Of a stretch of 45,234 bases of DNA, positions 24,443-33,760 are shown piece by piece (the first letter of the stretch is position 1; each line of letters opens with the position of its first letter). The DNA is taken from the NCBI GenBank assembly GCA_038731605.1, contig JAVYQP010000008.1, forward strand, positions 1-45,234. The letters are read 5' to 3'. The notes under the pieces are model-generated. The model was not told where the DNA came from. It saw nothing but the letters and a program-made list of their open reading frames with translations, and did not search any database. The position numbers and the translations under genes are program-made. Source of the stretch: WYZ-LMO2 sp038731605. GTDB lineage: Archaea > Halobacteriota > Archaeoglobi > Archaeoglobales > Archaeoglobaceae.

Positions 24443-25469
24443 ATACAAAGCATTGGTGAGAAAAAGGATTTCTTTCGGGCTCACCTTGCTTTTTCTCCTT
24501 TTTTTAATTTCTCTCGTTGCAATGGGCTTGGGATCTTACCAGATGTCGATCGTCGAGCTTTTTAACTCGATCTTAGATGGAAATCCGGTTCTATGGAACG
24601 TTAGAATTCCGAGAATCGTTTCCGCAATCTTCGTCGGCGCGAGCCTTGCGATCGCTGGCGCAGTTATGCAGTGCATCCTCAGAAACCCGCTTGCCTCACC
24701 GTTCACACTCGGAATCTCGCAAGGCGCCGCCTTCGGTGCATCGGTTGCGATCGTCTTCTTTGGCATCGGTCAAATGCATCGGGTCGGTGAAACGCTGACG
24801 ATCTTCAACCCCTATGTCCTCCCGTTCTTCGCATTCCTCGGCTCCCTTATAAGTGCCTTCGTAATTTTGCTCCTTGCAAAGCTTCGCGATTTATCTCCGG
24901 AGGCGATGATCCTCGCCGGTGTTGCGATCTCCGCCTTTTTTCAAGCAGGGGTTATGCTGATCCAATACTTCGCAACCGATGTTCAGGTTGCATCGATAGT
25001 CTTCTGGACGTTTGGCGACGTCGGAAGGGCGAGATGGGTCGAGATCTACATAGTCATCGCAACCTTCCTCGCATGCTTTATCTACTTCTTCCACCATCGC
25101 TGGGACTATAACTCGTTGCTCGCCGGAGACGAGGTTGCGATCTCCCTCGGCACAAACCCGCAGAGGATAAGGCTTGAAGGTATGCTCATAGCCTCCTTTC
25201 TTACAGCGGTTTGTGTTTCTTTCACCGGAATAATAGGCTTCATCGGTCTCGTGGCACCACACGTCGTTAGATTGGTCATAGGCGGAGACTACAGGTTCCT
25301 AATTCCGATCAGCTCCGTAGTCGGAGCCCTGATACTGCTCATATCGGACACGGTTGGCAGAACGATCATTTCTCCCGTGATAATCCCGGTCGGAATCGTC
25401 ACCTCCCTCATCGGCGCCCCCATGTTCATATACCTGCTCCTGAGGGGTGGTAAGAGTGTTAGAGGTTAA
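24426..25469 (+). CDS. FecCD-family permease of the ABC importer
   Basis: This 347-residue integral membrane protein has about ten hydrophobic helices. Signature sequences are WNVRIPRIVSAIFVGASLAI, then AGAVMQCILRNPLASPFTLG and GIIGFIGLVAPHVVRLVIGG, with ISSVVGALILLISDTVGRTI near the end. These are typical of FecCD/BtuC permeases, which form a homodimer. The start overlaps the binding-protein gene by 17 bases, and the end overlaps the ATPase gene, so the three are translated from one message. Confidence 0.95.
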   Translation: MSVAGEYKALVRKRISFGLTLLFLLFLISLVAMGLGSYQMSIVELFNSILDGNPVLWNVRIPRIVSAIFVGASLAIAGAVMQCILRNPLASPFTLGISQGAAFGASVAIVFFGIGQMHRVGETLTIFNPYVLPFFAFLGSLISAFVILLLAKLRDLSPEAMILAGVAISAFFQAGVMLIQYFATDVQVASIVFWTFGDVGRARWVEIYIVIATFLACFIYFFHHRWDYNSLLAGDEVAISLGTNPQRIRLEGMLIASFLTAVCVSFTGIIGFIGLVAPHVVRLVIGGDYRFLIPISSVVGALILLISDTVGRTIISPVIIPVGIVTSLIGAPMFIYLLLRGGKSVRG

Positions 25470-26205
25470 GGGATTGGGATACAGCTACGGGAAAAGGGAC
25501 GTGCTCCGCGAGATCGCCTTTTCCTTGACAGAAGGAGAGATGCTCTTCATCCTCGGCCCCAACGGGAGCGGAAAGACCACGCTTTTGAAGTGCCTGAACA
25601 AGATCCTGAAGCCCCGTGGCTCGATATACGTAGAAGGGATCGATTTGAGAAAGCTCTCTCCTTTGGAGGTTGCGAGAAAATTCAGTTATGTCCCTCAAAG
25701 AAGTGATGTCAGCGCTTTGACCGTTTTCGATGCGATACTCCTTGGCAGAAAGCCGTATGTGAGGTGGGAAGTAAGCGAAGAGGACATAAGGATAGTTGAG
25801 GAAACGATAAAGATGCTGAAAATCGAGCATTTAGCTTTAAGAAGGCTGAACGAACTGAGTGGTGGAGAGCTTCAGCTGGTTTTGATCGCAAGAGCCTTTG
25901 CCCAGCAACCGAAATATCTACTGCTCGATGAACCAACGAACAACCTTGACATAAAGAATCAGATCGAGGTCATGAGCCTTGTGAAGAAGGCAGTAAAGGA
26001 GAAGAGCGTTTCCGCAATCGTAACGATGCACGACATAAATCTTGCGCTCAACTTTGCGGAAAAGATTCTACTGCTCAAGAACGGCGAAGTGTTCGCCTTC
26101 GGTGGGAGAGAGGTGATAAATGAAGAAATACTCGATGCGGTTTATGGTCTGAGGGCTGAGGTCGTGAGATACGATGGTAGAGTCGTTGTAGTTCCTAAAA
26201 TTTGA
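25456..26205 (+). CDS. ATPase of the FecCD-type ABC importer
   Basis: The protein has 249 residues. Walker A is GPNGSGKTT at about residues 34-42. The signature LNELSGGELQLVLIARAFAQ, Walker B YLLLDEPTNNLD and the switch His in TMHDIN are intact. The sequence is nearest the FepC/BtuD group that energises iron-complex and cobamide uptake. I prefer the GTG at 25456, because GAGGGGTGG sits five bases before it; the longer frame from the GTG at 25447 lacks such a site. It overlaps the permease stop. Confidence 0.94.
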   Translation: MLEVKGLGYSYGKRDVLREIAFSLTEGEMLFILGPNGSGKTTLLKCLNKILKPRGSIYVEGIDLRKLSPLEVARKFSYVPQRSDVSALTVFDAILLGRKPYVRWEVSEEDIRIVEETIKMLKIEHLALRRLNELSGGELQLVLIARAFAQQPKYLLLDEPTNNLDIKNQIEVMSLVKKAVKEKSVSAIVTMHDINLALNFAEKILLLKNGEVFAFGGREVINEEILDAVYGLRAEVVRYDGRVVVVPKI

Positions 26206-26248
26206 ACGAGCTGGGAAAACATAATAAACGATCGAGCACATCTTTTTC

Positions 26249-26806
26249 ATGGTGCACATCAGATTGTCAGAAGAGGCTGAGCGGTTGGTTAGAAAGTATC
26301 TGAAGACCGAAAAGCAAAGGGAATACAACTTTGACTTCTTCGTGGACGAGGAGAGATACATACGGTGGGAAGACGTCGAAATCGGGATGGAGGCGTGGAG
26401 CGAGAAGGAATTTGAGGTGAAGGAAGAGGACATCAGGGCTTATTTAGAAGCGACGGAAAACTACAACCCAGTGTTCTGGAAAGATCTGATAGCTCCTCCG
26501 ATGTTTATTACAACCGTTGCCTTTTGGCTTGTTGGCGACTCATTTGTCGGAAGTTGGATAAAAACACCCGGAGCAATAAACCCTGGACAAAAGATCGAGT
26601 TCTACGAGCCCATAAGGGTTGGAGACGTCATTAGAGTGAAGATGAGGGCGCACGACAAGTTCATAAAGAGGGGAAAGAGGTATCTGACATACTACAACGA
26701 ATTCGTAAACCAGAGGGGAGAGATAGTCGCAAAATGGTGGGGAACTCTAATTCTTCCGCTTTCGAGAAGCGAGGAGGAGCACAGGATCGGGGGTGTGAAA
26801 AAATGA
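26249..26806 (+). CDS. MaoC-like hot-dog protein (FAS1-like dehydratase half), subunit 1
   Basis: The protein has 185 residues. The sequence EENFDVKEEDIRAYLEAT-type pattern (here EFEVKEEDIRAYLEATENYN), then APPMFITTVAF and YEPIRVGDVIRVKMRAHDKF, matches the hot-dog fold of the N-terminal MaoC dehydratase type. The catalytic Asp-His pair of hydratase 2 is absent here and present in the next gene. The two probably form a heterodimeric (R)-3-hydroxyacyl-CoA dehydratase or hydratase, like HadAB-type pairs. The stop overlaps the next ATG (ATGA). The substrate is unknown. Confidence 0.8.
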   Translation: MVHIRLSEEAERLVRKYLKTEKQREYNFDFFVDEERYIRWEDVEIGMEAWSEKEFEVKEEDIRAYLEATENYNPVFWKDLIAPPMFITTVAFWLVGDSFVGSWIKTPGAINPGQKIEFYEPIRVGDVIRVKMRAHDKFIKRGKRYLTYYNEFVNQRGEIVAKWWGTLILPLSRSEEEHRIGGVKK

Positions 26807-27228
26807 GATTTGAGGAGATCGAGCTTGAGCAGGAATTACCGACAATCGAAGTCAAAGTTACGCAGGAAATGATCACGAGGTTTGCCTGCGCCTCCTTGGA
26901 CTTTAATCCGATCCACATCGATCCAGTTTGGGCAAAGAAGGTCAATCTTTTGGGTTACGGAAAAACAATCGCCCATGGACAGTGGACGATCGACAAGTTG
27001 ACGCAGGTGATCACGAACTGGTGTTACGCAGAAGGTGGAAAGCTTAAGTCGATCGACATAAAGCTCATACACCCAGTGTTTGTAGGAGACACGATCAAAT
27101 TCAAAGGCAAGGTCATTGCTAAGCATCCGAGAAAAGTTGACAGCTTTTGCGAAGTCGAGCTATGGGCTGAGAACCAGAACGGGGAAAAAGTGGCGGTAGG
27201 GGTTGCAGAGGTTTTTATAAGGAACTAA
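26803..27228 (+). CDS. MaoC-like (R)-enoyl-CoA hydratase, subunit 2
   Basis: The protein has 141 residues. The hydratase-2 motif is clear: RFACASLDFNPIHIDPVWAK, with the Asp and His that bind and polarise substrate. GKTIAHGQWTIDKLT and HPVFVGDTIKFKGKVIAKHP follow. The start at 26803 overlaps the partner stop; the longer frame from 26734 lies within the partner gene. This half would carry the active site of the pair. It could serve beta-oxidation or a fatty-acid synthesis-like reaction. Confidence 0.88.
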   Translation: MRFEEIELEQELPTIEVKVTQEMITRFACASLDFNPIHIDPVWAKKVNLLGYGKTIAHGQWTIDKLTQVITNWCYAEGGKLKSIDIKLIHPVFVGDTIKFKGKVIAKHPRKVDSFCEVELWAENQNGEKVAVGVAEVFIRN

Positions 27229-27288
27229 ATTTTTTCCTTCTGAGTTGAGCCACGTTCGCCTAACCTCTTGAGCCGAGACCTGAGTCGA

Positions 27289-28725
27289 TCAGCTCTTGAT
27301 CGCAAGTAGAATCTCCCTGATCTTCTTATACTTCTCGTAAATTTCGCTGTAGTCGATACCAGAGGGAAGCACAGTCGTGAACTGCGGGACAAACTTTTCG
27401 AGAACATCTTTCAGTGAAAAGTCTAAGGAAAGACAAGCGAGCATAGCCGCACCTCTTGCAGTTGCCTCGACGTCTCCAGAGACGAGACAAGGTTTTCTTA
27501 AGACGTCTGCAAAGATCTGATTCCACAACTGACTTCTCGCCGCACCACCGTCGAGACGAAGCTCCTCGACCTTTATGCCGAGGTTTTCCATAACTTCGAC
27601 GTTCGTTCTCACCTCGAAGGCAACGCTCTCCATCACAGCCCTTGCGATGTCGCCCCTTGAATGCCCCAAGGTTAGTCCATAAATCGCCCCCTTCGCCTCT
27701 GGGATCCAATGCGGACAGCCAGCGCCCGTGAAGAACGGAAAGATCATAAGCCCACGAGCCCCAACCCCGGAAGCCTTGGCTTCTGCGTTGAGAACTTCGT
27801 AGCTATCATTCGGGAAGAAATTCCGCTTTACCCACTCGAGAAGACTTCCAGTTGTGAATATGCTCACTTCAGCCACGATTCTTGGCACAACGTGTGCGGA
27901 GTAGATCAAATCACCGCCGTGCATTTTCTCAACGGGCGCAATCATAAAAGTGCCGGTGCCGGTTGTGGACTTGATCTTCCCTTCTTCGACGACTCCTTGA
28001 GCAAATGCACTGCACTGCTGGTCGCCACCACCTACAGCGATTATGGGCTTAGATCTGACCTCGATCTCTCTGCTCTTAAGTTCTCCAATCGCCTCTCCTG
28101 GGCTCACGATTTCTGGAAGCTTGTCCAAGTCGATGCCAAAGGTTTCGGCTATTTTCTCAGACCACCTTCGCTTTTTTAAATCCATTAGCATAGTCCTCGA
28201 TGCGTTTGAGAAATCCGTTACAACGATACCAGACAGCTTGAAGATTATGTAGTCGTGCACAAGCATGAATTTCCAAGTTTTTTCAACCACTTCGGGGCAA
28301 TTCTTCATCCACCACAGGATCTTTGGCAGTGAAAAGTAGGGATCGGGCTTTAGACCGGTTATCTTGAAGATCTCCTCACCCATTATCGAACTTATTCTCT
28401 TGACTTCCTCGACAGTCCTTCTATCCTGCCAAACTATCGCCTTTGCAAGCGGTGTTCCATTTTTCGAGATCGGAACAATGGTTTCACGTTGGTTTGCAAC
28501 TGAGATCGCAAGAACTTCGTCTTCTGCGTTTGCGAGCTTGATCGCAGAGTTGCAAGCTTTTACAACACTTTTCCACCAGTCCTCAGCGTTCTGCTCAACC
28601 CATCCCGGGTTTGGGTAGTAGCTTGGGAACTCAACGTAGCTCTGGGCGACAAGTTCTCCTTCAAGAGAATAAACTCCAGCTCTAATGCCAGTCGTGCCTG
28701 CATCTATGCCGAGAACATAGCCCAT
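27289..28725 (-). CDS. FGGY-family carbohydrate kinase, probably glycerol kinase
   Basis: The protein has 478 residues. The N-terminal phosphate loop is GIDAGTTGIRAGVYS. WQDRRT lies at about residue 99, the catalytic Asp235 in VGGGDQQCSAFAQG, the adenosine motif in STTGTGTFM, and GGAARSQLWNQIFADVL near the C-terminus. FGGY kinases act on many polyols and sugars. The divergent GlpA-like and GlpB-like oxidoreductase genes point to glycerol. An AAGGTGAT ribosome-binding site precedes the ATG at 28725. Substrate assignment rests on context. Confidence 0.85.
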   Translation of the reverse strand: MGYVLGIDAGTTGIRAGVYSLEGELVAQSYVEFPSYYPNPGWVEQNAEDWWKSVVKACNSAIKLANAEDEVLAISVANQRETIVPISKNGTPLAKAIVWQDRRTVEEVKRISSIMGEEIFKITGLKPDPYFSLPKILWWMKNCPEVVEKTWKFMLVHDYIIFKLSGIVVTDFSNASRTMLMDLKKRRWSEKIAETFGIDLDKLPEIVSPGEAIGELKSREIEVRSKPIIAVGGGDQQCSAFAQGVVEEGKIKSTTGTGTFMIAPVEKMHGGDLIYSAHVVPRIVAEVSIFTTGSLLEWVKRNFFPNDSYEVLNAEAKASGVGARGLMIFPFFTGAGCPHWIPEAKGAIYGLTLGHSRGDIARAVMESVAFEVRTNVEVMENLGIKVEELRLDGGAARSQLWNQIFADVLRKPCLVSGDVEATARGAAMLACLSLDFSLKDVLEKFVPQFTTVLPSGIDYSEIYEKYKKIREILLAIKS

Positions 28726-28793
28726 TGGATCACCTTGACACTTTTATTCGAAAAAGAATAAATGTTCTTCGATCACCTTCGAGCGGTGAGAGG

Positions 28794-30122
28794 TTGAAGG
28801 ACGTCGTAGTCGTTGGTGCGGGGGTTACGGGTAGTTTTATTGCAAAGGAACTCTCAAAGTTCGATTTAGATGTTCTGGTTCTTGAGAAAAAACTCGCTCC
28901 GGGTTTAGAGCAGACTAAAGCTTGCTCCGGGATAATCCACCCATTCCAGCTCCCCTTCAAGCTTTTGAGGAGTAAGTTGTGCCTGGAAGGAAACAGGATG
29001 ATGGACGCCGAAGCGGAGGAGCTCGGCTTCGAGTTCAATCGAGTCGGCTTGATAGCGGTTGCGACAAATCCAATAACTTTTTTGGCAATCCCGCTCATAA
29101 TCTTTTATCTCAAGGTGCACGGAGTAAAAGCGAGGGCGATTGGAAGAAAAAAGCTACTCGATATGGAACCAAATCTAACTGAAAAAGTTTATGGTGGTAT
29201 TTTCATTCCATCCGCTGGTGTCGTGAACCCAGTTGAGATGACCGCAAGGGCTTGTCTTTTTGCAAAGCTCAATGGCGTCGAATTTATCTACGGTTGCGAA
29301 GTCGTTGGAATCGAGCGAAGAGTGGACAGATTCGTCGTAAAGACCAACAAGGGGAATTTCGAGAGCAGAGTTGTGATAAACTGTGCGGGAATCTACGCTG
29401 ATGAGATTGCCAAGATGGTTGGATACGAGATGAGAATGATCCCCGGTAAGGGGACGCACGTGGTTTTCGCAGAAAAGGGGTTTACGAAACACTTGGTCGT
29501 CGCAATACCTCTCAAGCCCAACAAGAGAACTAAGGGAGGCGGAGCCCTCATTGGCTTCGATGGAAAGCCACTCTGGGGTCCAAACTTGGTAGACGTTGAG
29601 AGCAAGGAAGACACGAGCGTTAAAAGGGAGGAAATCGAGGAGATAATTGCCAAATTCGCCCCGCTTTTCAAAAGAACTCCGGAGGAGATAGTAGCGGTCT
29701 ACTCGGGCTTGCGATCGATTGCTGGGAGCGATTTTGTGATAAACGAACCAGTGAAGGGATTTATAAATGTTGCTGGGATCCAAAGCCCCGGGTTAACTGC
29801 TGCGCCGGCGATAGCGAAGATGGTTCTTGGAATGCTCTCCAATCACTTTGAATTGCGGAGAAAGGAAAAAATTTCCAGACTGCCAAAGAAAGTGAAGAAT
29901 GAGATCTGTAAGTCCCTCGAGGAAGACGAGGTCGTCTGTCTTTGCAACATGGTAACGAAAAAGGAGATCTTAGAAGTTGCGGAGAATTTCAAGTGCTTCG
30001 ACGCTGTGAAGCAGATCACATGGGCGGGGATGGATTGCGAGAAGTGCAAGGCGGAGATCATAAGGCTGGTTGGGGAAAAGGTTGTGAAGGATAGCGACGG
30101 AGGGGAGATGGCATGGTTGTGA
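28794..30122 (+). CDS. GlpA-like FAD-dependent glycerol-3-phosphate dehydrogenase
   Basis: The protein has 442 residues. It opens with the FAD-binding DVVVVGAGVTGSFIAKELSK. The DAO-type fold follows (YGGIFIPSAGVVNPVEMTAR; VAGIQSPGLTAAPAIAKMV), and a C-terminal 2Fe-2S (BFD-like) region carries CLCNMVTKKEIL with CEKC. This matches anaerobic GlpA, which oxidises glycerol-3-phosphate to DHAP. The frame is open from a TTG at 28725. I chose the TTG at 28794 because family members begin just before the VVVVGAG motif and GGTGAG lies just upstream. It is divergent from the kinase and overlaps the next gene by 10 bases. Confidence 0.85.
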   Translation: MKDVVVVGAGVTGSFIAKELSKFDLDVLVLEKKLAPGLEQTKACSGIIHPFQLPFKLLRSKLCLEGNRMMDAEAEELGFEFNRVGLIAVATNPITFLAIPLIIFYLKVHGVKARAIGRKKLLDMEPNLTEKVYGGIFIPSAGVVNPVEMTARACLFAKLNGVEFIYGCEVVGIERRVDRFVVKTNKGNFESRVVINCAGIYADEIAKMVGYEMRMIPGKGTHVVFAEKGFTKHLVVAIPLKPNKRTKGGGALIGFDGKPLWGPNLVDVESKEDTSVKREEIEEIIAKFAPLFKRTPEEIVAVYSGLRSIAGSDFVINEPVKGFINVAGIQSPGLTAAPAIAKMVLGMLSNHFELRRKEKISRLPKKVKNEICKSLEEDEVVCLCNMVTKKEILEVAENFKCFDAVKQITWAGMDCEKCKAEIIRLVGEKVVKDSDGGEMAWL

Positions 30123-30832
30123 TCGTTGGGGCGGGCTACAGTGGGCTTATTTGTGCAAGAAATCTCATCGACTTGGGCTACAGCGTTAGACTCTTTGATT
30201 TCAAGAAAGCTGGTGGCGAGCTTGCGATCCTTAGCAAAATCCCGGAATTGAAGGAGCATTATGGGAGCTTTATAGACGAAATGAACTCTGCCTTAGAGGG
30301 CTTGAACGTCGAAAAAGGATGTGTCATCTCCACGAATCCAGTGAAAATCCTAACGCCGAAGGGGGTGGAGATCGTGGAGGACAAGGCAATAATCGCAACC
30401 GGCGCAGTAGACCGCAACCCTTGGGTTCTCGGAAAAAGACCTGCGGGCATTTTTTCTCCCGAGACCGCAATAAAGCTCATATCCGAGGGATACAAGATAG
30501 GCAACAGTTTTCTGATCGCTGGAAACGATGAAGTTCTCGAGCTTTTGGCAACCCACCTTTCAAAAAATCACAGGGTTGAGCGGGTAAAGTCGACCGAGGT
30601 CTACGTCCACGGTAGCCAGAGAGTCGAGAAAGTCGAAGTTGAGGGAGAAGAGTTCAAATGCGATACTCTAATCCTGTTTAGGGGGAGAAAGACCTTTAAC
30701 CCAAGGAACTTGCTCGGCGATCTCGTCGGAAATGCGGTTGTTTGTGGTTACGACTACTCTTTGGTGAGAAAAAACGTCAGAGAATTCATAAAAAGGTTCG
30801 TGGCGAACTCTAATCCCTTCTCAAAAGCCTGA
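30113..30832 (+). CDS. GlpB-like or HcnB-like FAD/NAD(P) oxidoreductase subunit
   Basis: The protein has 239 residues. The FAD-binding start is MVVIVGAGYSGLICARNLID. A second segment with AIIATGAVDRNPWVL and GIFSPETAIKLISEGYKIG resembles the pyridine nucleotide-disulphide oxidoreductase-type subunits found beside GlpA homologues. It is shorter than many such proteins (often about 400 residues), but the frame is intact. The overlap with the GlpA-like gene implies a two-subunit enzyme. The 3' end overlaps the converging P-type ATPase gene by 23 bases. Confidence 0.75.
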   Translation: MVVIVGAGYSGLICARNLIDLGYSVRLFDFKKAGGELAILSKIPELKEHYGSFIDEMNSALEGLNVEKGCVISTNPVKILTPKGVEIVEDKAIIATGAVDRNPWVLGKRPAGIFSPETAIKLISEGYKIGNSFLIAGNDEVLELLATHLSKNHRVERVKSTEVYVHGSQRVEKVEVEGEEFKCDTLILFRGRKTFNPRNLLGDLVGNAVVCGYDYSLVRKNVREFIKRFVANSNPFSKA

Positions 30833-33290
30833 AAACGAGTTTTTCCAGCTCGACGACTATGAAGACTACGGAAGCGATCGCAAGCGTTTTAACCCACTCC
30901 TCAACGCTCATCGGCTCGAGCTTAAGCGCTGGGCTAAAGTTCGTCACGTAGAGCTGAAGGACCAGCAGTAAAACGATGCCGAGGATCGCATACATGTTCT
31001 TTAATCCTGTTTCGAAAAAGCTCTTCTCGATGTGGGGAGTTAGCAGATACCAGATCTGAAGCGCAATCAAGCCGTTTACCGCTGAGGACATCTTTCCGGT
31101 GCTGAAATAAAGGTAGTAAGCCAACAAAACTCCGAGGATGGAGATGTATGCAACTCTAAATAAGACTCGCCTGCTCATCAGCTCCCCCTTCGTCGGTCTT
31201 AGCTTCAGCAGATCCTTTTCCATGGGATCGAAGACGAGCATCATGCCGAGCAAGCCGGAGGTTACAGTGTTTATCCAGAGTATGTGAAGCGGTAGCATTG
31301 GCATCGCAATTCCAAGCGCAAAGGCGACGAGGACGATCGATCCTTGAGCGCCGTTCGTCGGGATTATCCAGGAAATTATCCTTTGAATCTTTCTGAACAC
31401 GTCTCTACCGACTTCAATTGCTTTCACGATCGTCGAAAATCTGTCGTCGAGCAGAACCATATCCCCAGCTTCTTTTGCGATATCGCTACCGCTACCCATC
31501 GCAACTCCGATTTCAGCCCTCTTCAGAGCTGGAGCGTCGTTGACGCCGTCTCCGGTAACTGCTACGATTTCGCCGTTTTCTTGTAAAGCTTTTACGATTT
31601 CGAGCTTTTGTTCTGGCGTAGTTCTTGCGAAAACGCTGTATTTCTTAACAGCCTCCCTTAGGTCTATCTTTTCGAGCTCCTTTCCCGTGATGAGCTCTCC
31701 CTCTATACCAGCGTCTCTTGCTATCTTCAAAGCCGTCGCCGGATGGTCGCCCGTTATCATCACAACCCTTATCCCAGCGGATTTACATTTCTCGACGCTC
31801 TCCCTGCTGTCTTCCCTAAGAGGATCTATTAGACACTGATACCCGAGGAACTCAAGATCTTTAAGCTCGAAGCCTTTGAAAGCTTCGACTTTTTTGAACG
31901 CAAAGGCGATCGTCCTCATCCCTTCTCGGGTGCAAGTTTCCGGAATCCTTGTGTTTACCATGCGCTCCACAACCTCTGGAGCGCCTTTGACGATCACGTA
32001 AACTCCGTCCTTAGTTTTTGCGAAGACCGCCATGAATTTCCTCTTCGAATCGAATGGGATTTCGTCGAGTATCTCGTAGTCTTCAATGATTCCAGTCTTC
32101 AATGCGAGCTCGAGCAACGCAACCTCCAACGGATCTCCTCTGCAGTTCTCGCTCTCGCAAACAGCTCTGTTGCACATGTAACCCGCAAGGATGAGCCTTT
32201 TTATGTCCTCCCCGGGGTCGATTTTATCTCCTTGTCTATAAAATCCGTCGTCCCTTACCTCGTATTCACCCTCCGGCGTCATCAGCTTCACGACCCTCAG
32301 CCTATTCTGGGTCAGGGTTCCCGTTTTGTCCGAACAGATGACCGTAACGCTACCCAAGGTTTCCACCGCAGGAAGGGACTTGACCAAAGCCTTCTTCTTG
32401 GCCATCTCTCTAACACCGAAGGCTAAGGCGAGCGTGATGGTCGCTGGAAGTATCTCCGGAATCACTGCGACCGCAAAACTTATCGCAGATAGGAAAGAAT
32501 AGGTTGTTTCGTAACCCCTGTAAAGCCCGAGCAGGAATATCGCAACCGATATCGAAACTATCCCGATCGTGAGCCGTTTTGCAAATATCCTTATTTTTCT
32601 GAGCAAAGGCGTTTCAACGCTCTCCTCGAGCCCTTTACCGATCTTACCCATCTCTGTTTTTTCGCCCGTCGCAACGACCACAGCCTTTCCCCACCCAGAC
32701 GTGACTGCGGTGCCGGCGTAAAGCATGCAAGTCCTCTCGGGAACGATAGCGTCTTCGGGAACCTTCTTGCTGTTCTTCGCAACCGGAAAAGACTCTCCGG
32801 TTAGCATCGATTCATCAACGCTGAGCTCTCTGCTCTCTATAATCCTCGCATCCGCAGGAACCTTCATCCCAGCTTCGACGATTATCACGTCCCCAGGAAC
32901 TACCGAAGTCGAATCCACTTCGATTACCCTCCCTTCAGAAACGACGAGGGCTTTTGGGAGCAAAAATTTCCTGAGCTCTTTCATTATGCCTTCGGCTTTC
33001 CACTCTTGCAAAAATCCGGTGATCGCTCCGAGGATGACGATCGCGAAGACTATGATCGCCTCCAAGTAGTGTTCCAAGTAGCTGAGAAGGAACATCGAAG
33101 CTATGAGCACGAGCACGAGCGGGTTTAGGAACTGCTTGATGAAAACCTCGAACGGCTTTTTCTCTTTGACCCTTATTTCATTCGAGCCATAGATCCTGAG
33201 CCTTCTTTCCCTCTCGGCTTGAGCAAGACCATTCGGACTCGTTTCCAGCTTTTGAATAACCTCATCAATTTCTAAAGCCCAGAAGCTCAT
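30810..33290 (-). CDS. P-type cation-transporting ATPase (P2-like)
   Basis: The protein has 826 residues. An N-terminal cation ATPase domain (SNEIRVKEKKPFEVFIKQFL) comes first. The phosphatase motif TGES is at 164-167, the ion site PEILP at 278-282, and the phosphorylation site DKTGT at 321-325. The hinge MVTGDHPATA-type motif is seen as VMITGDHPATALKIA, and GDGVNDAPALK is intact. The C-terminal helices (PMLPLHILWINTVTSGLLGM) are like Ca2+ or Na+/K+-type (P2) pumps. The transported ion is not certain. There are no N-terminal heavy-metal domains. It stands alone, with an AT-rich stretch before its ATG. Confidence 0.92.
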   Translation of the reverse strand: MSFWALEIDEVIQKLETSPNGLAQAERERRLRIYGSNEIRVKEKKPFEVFIKQFLNPLVLVLIASMFLLSYLEHYLEAIIVFAIVILGAITGFLQEWKAEGIMKELRKFLLPKALVVSEGRVIEVDSTSVVPGDVIIVEAGMKVPADARIIESRELSVDESMLTGESFPVAKNSKKVPEDAIVPERTCMLYAGTAVTSGWGKAVVVATGEKTEMGKIGKGLEESVETPLLRKIRIFAKRLTIGIVSISVAIFLLGLYRGYETTYSFLSAISFAVAVIPEILPATITLALAFGVREMAKKKALVKSLPAVETLGSVTVICSDKTGTLTQNRLRVVKLMTPEGEYEVRDDGFYRQGDKIDPGEDIKRLILAGYMCNRAVCESENCRGDPLEVALLELALKTGIIEDYEILDEIPFDSKRKFMAVFAKTKDGVYVIVKGAPEVVERMVNTRIPETCTREGMRTIAFAFKKVEAFKGFELKDLEFLGYQCLIDPLREDSRESVEKCKSAGIRVVMITGDHPATALKIARDAGIEGELITGKELEKIDLREAVKKYSVFARTTPEQKLEIVKALQENGEIVAVTGDGVNDAPALKRAEIGVAMGSGSDIAKEAGDMVLLDDRFSTIVKAIEVGRDVFRKIQRIISWIIPTNGAQGSIVLVAFALGIAMPMLPLHILWINTVTSGLLGMMLVFDPMEKDLLKLRPTKGELMSRRVLFRVAYISILGVLLAYYLYFSTGKMSSAVNGLIALQIWYLLTPHIEKSFFETGLKNMYAILGIVLLLVLQLYVTNFSPALKLEPMSVEEWVKTLAIASVVFIVVELEKLVFRLLRRD

Positions 33291-33358
33291 TTTGAATCCC
33301 TATTCATATCCTTGGAGTTGCTTATTTAAGCCTTGCGTCCCCTTAGGCAATAGGATCA

Positions 33359-33733
33359 TCACGTTATGAGTATAAACCCGTAGAAGGCATCTTCATACTT
33401 GAAATATACAAGATAGCCCCCACGTGGATCCGGTGGGCCAACCTCTCCCTGCTTATGGCCCAAATACCTGTAGATAGCCACGCCCTCCTCGTTTGGCACC
33501 TCGTAGAATATTTTGCTCTCTCCTTGCCTTTTCATTTCTTCCAAGGCTTTACGCAGCGACGGATATTTCTCCAGATCCTCCTTCGTTAACTCGAAGTAGT
33601 GCTTGGGTTCGAAGCTCAATCTCTCTATTTTCAATACGTTGGTGTAATACATCCTCGATATCAGAACCAGCGCCAAAAAACACACGACGATTAGAATGCA
33701 GAACGCAATTAAAAACTTTTTTATAATTTTCAT
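33359..33733 (-). CDS. Small single-span membrane protein, partner of the metzincin-like protease
   Basis: The protein has 124 residues. Residues 6-26 (KFLIAFCILIVVCFLALVLI) form one transmembrane segment. The outer part has a polar, charged sequence (LTKEDLEKYPSLRKALEEMK) and a beta-rich end (GGYLVYFKYEDAFYGFILIT). No family is recognised. GGTGAT lies five bases before the ATG at 33733. It follows the protease gene after 27 bases, so the two are probably co-transcribed. A role as a regulator or inhibitor of the protease is possible but not shown. Confidence 0.7.
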   Translation of the reverse strand: MKIIKKFLIAFCILIVVCFLALVLISRMYYTNVLKIERLSFEPKHYFELTKEDLEKYPSLRKALEEMKRQGESKIFYEVPNEEGVAIYRYLGHKQGEVGPPDPRGGYLVYFKYEDAFYGFILIT

Positions 33734-33760
33734 TATAATCACCTAAATAAAAAATTAAGG

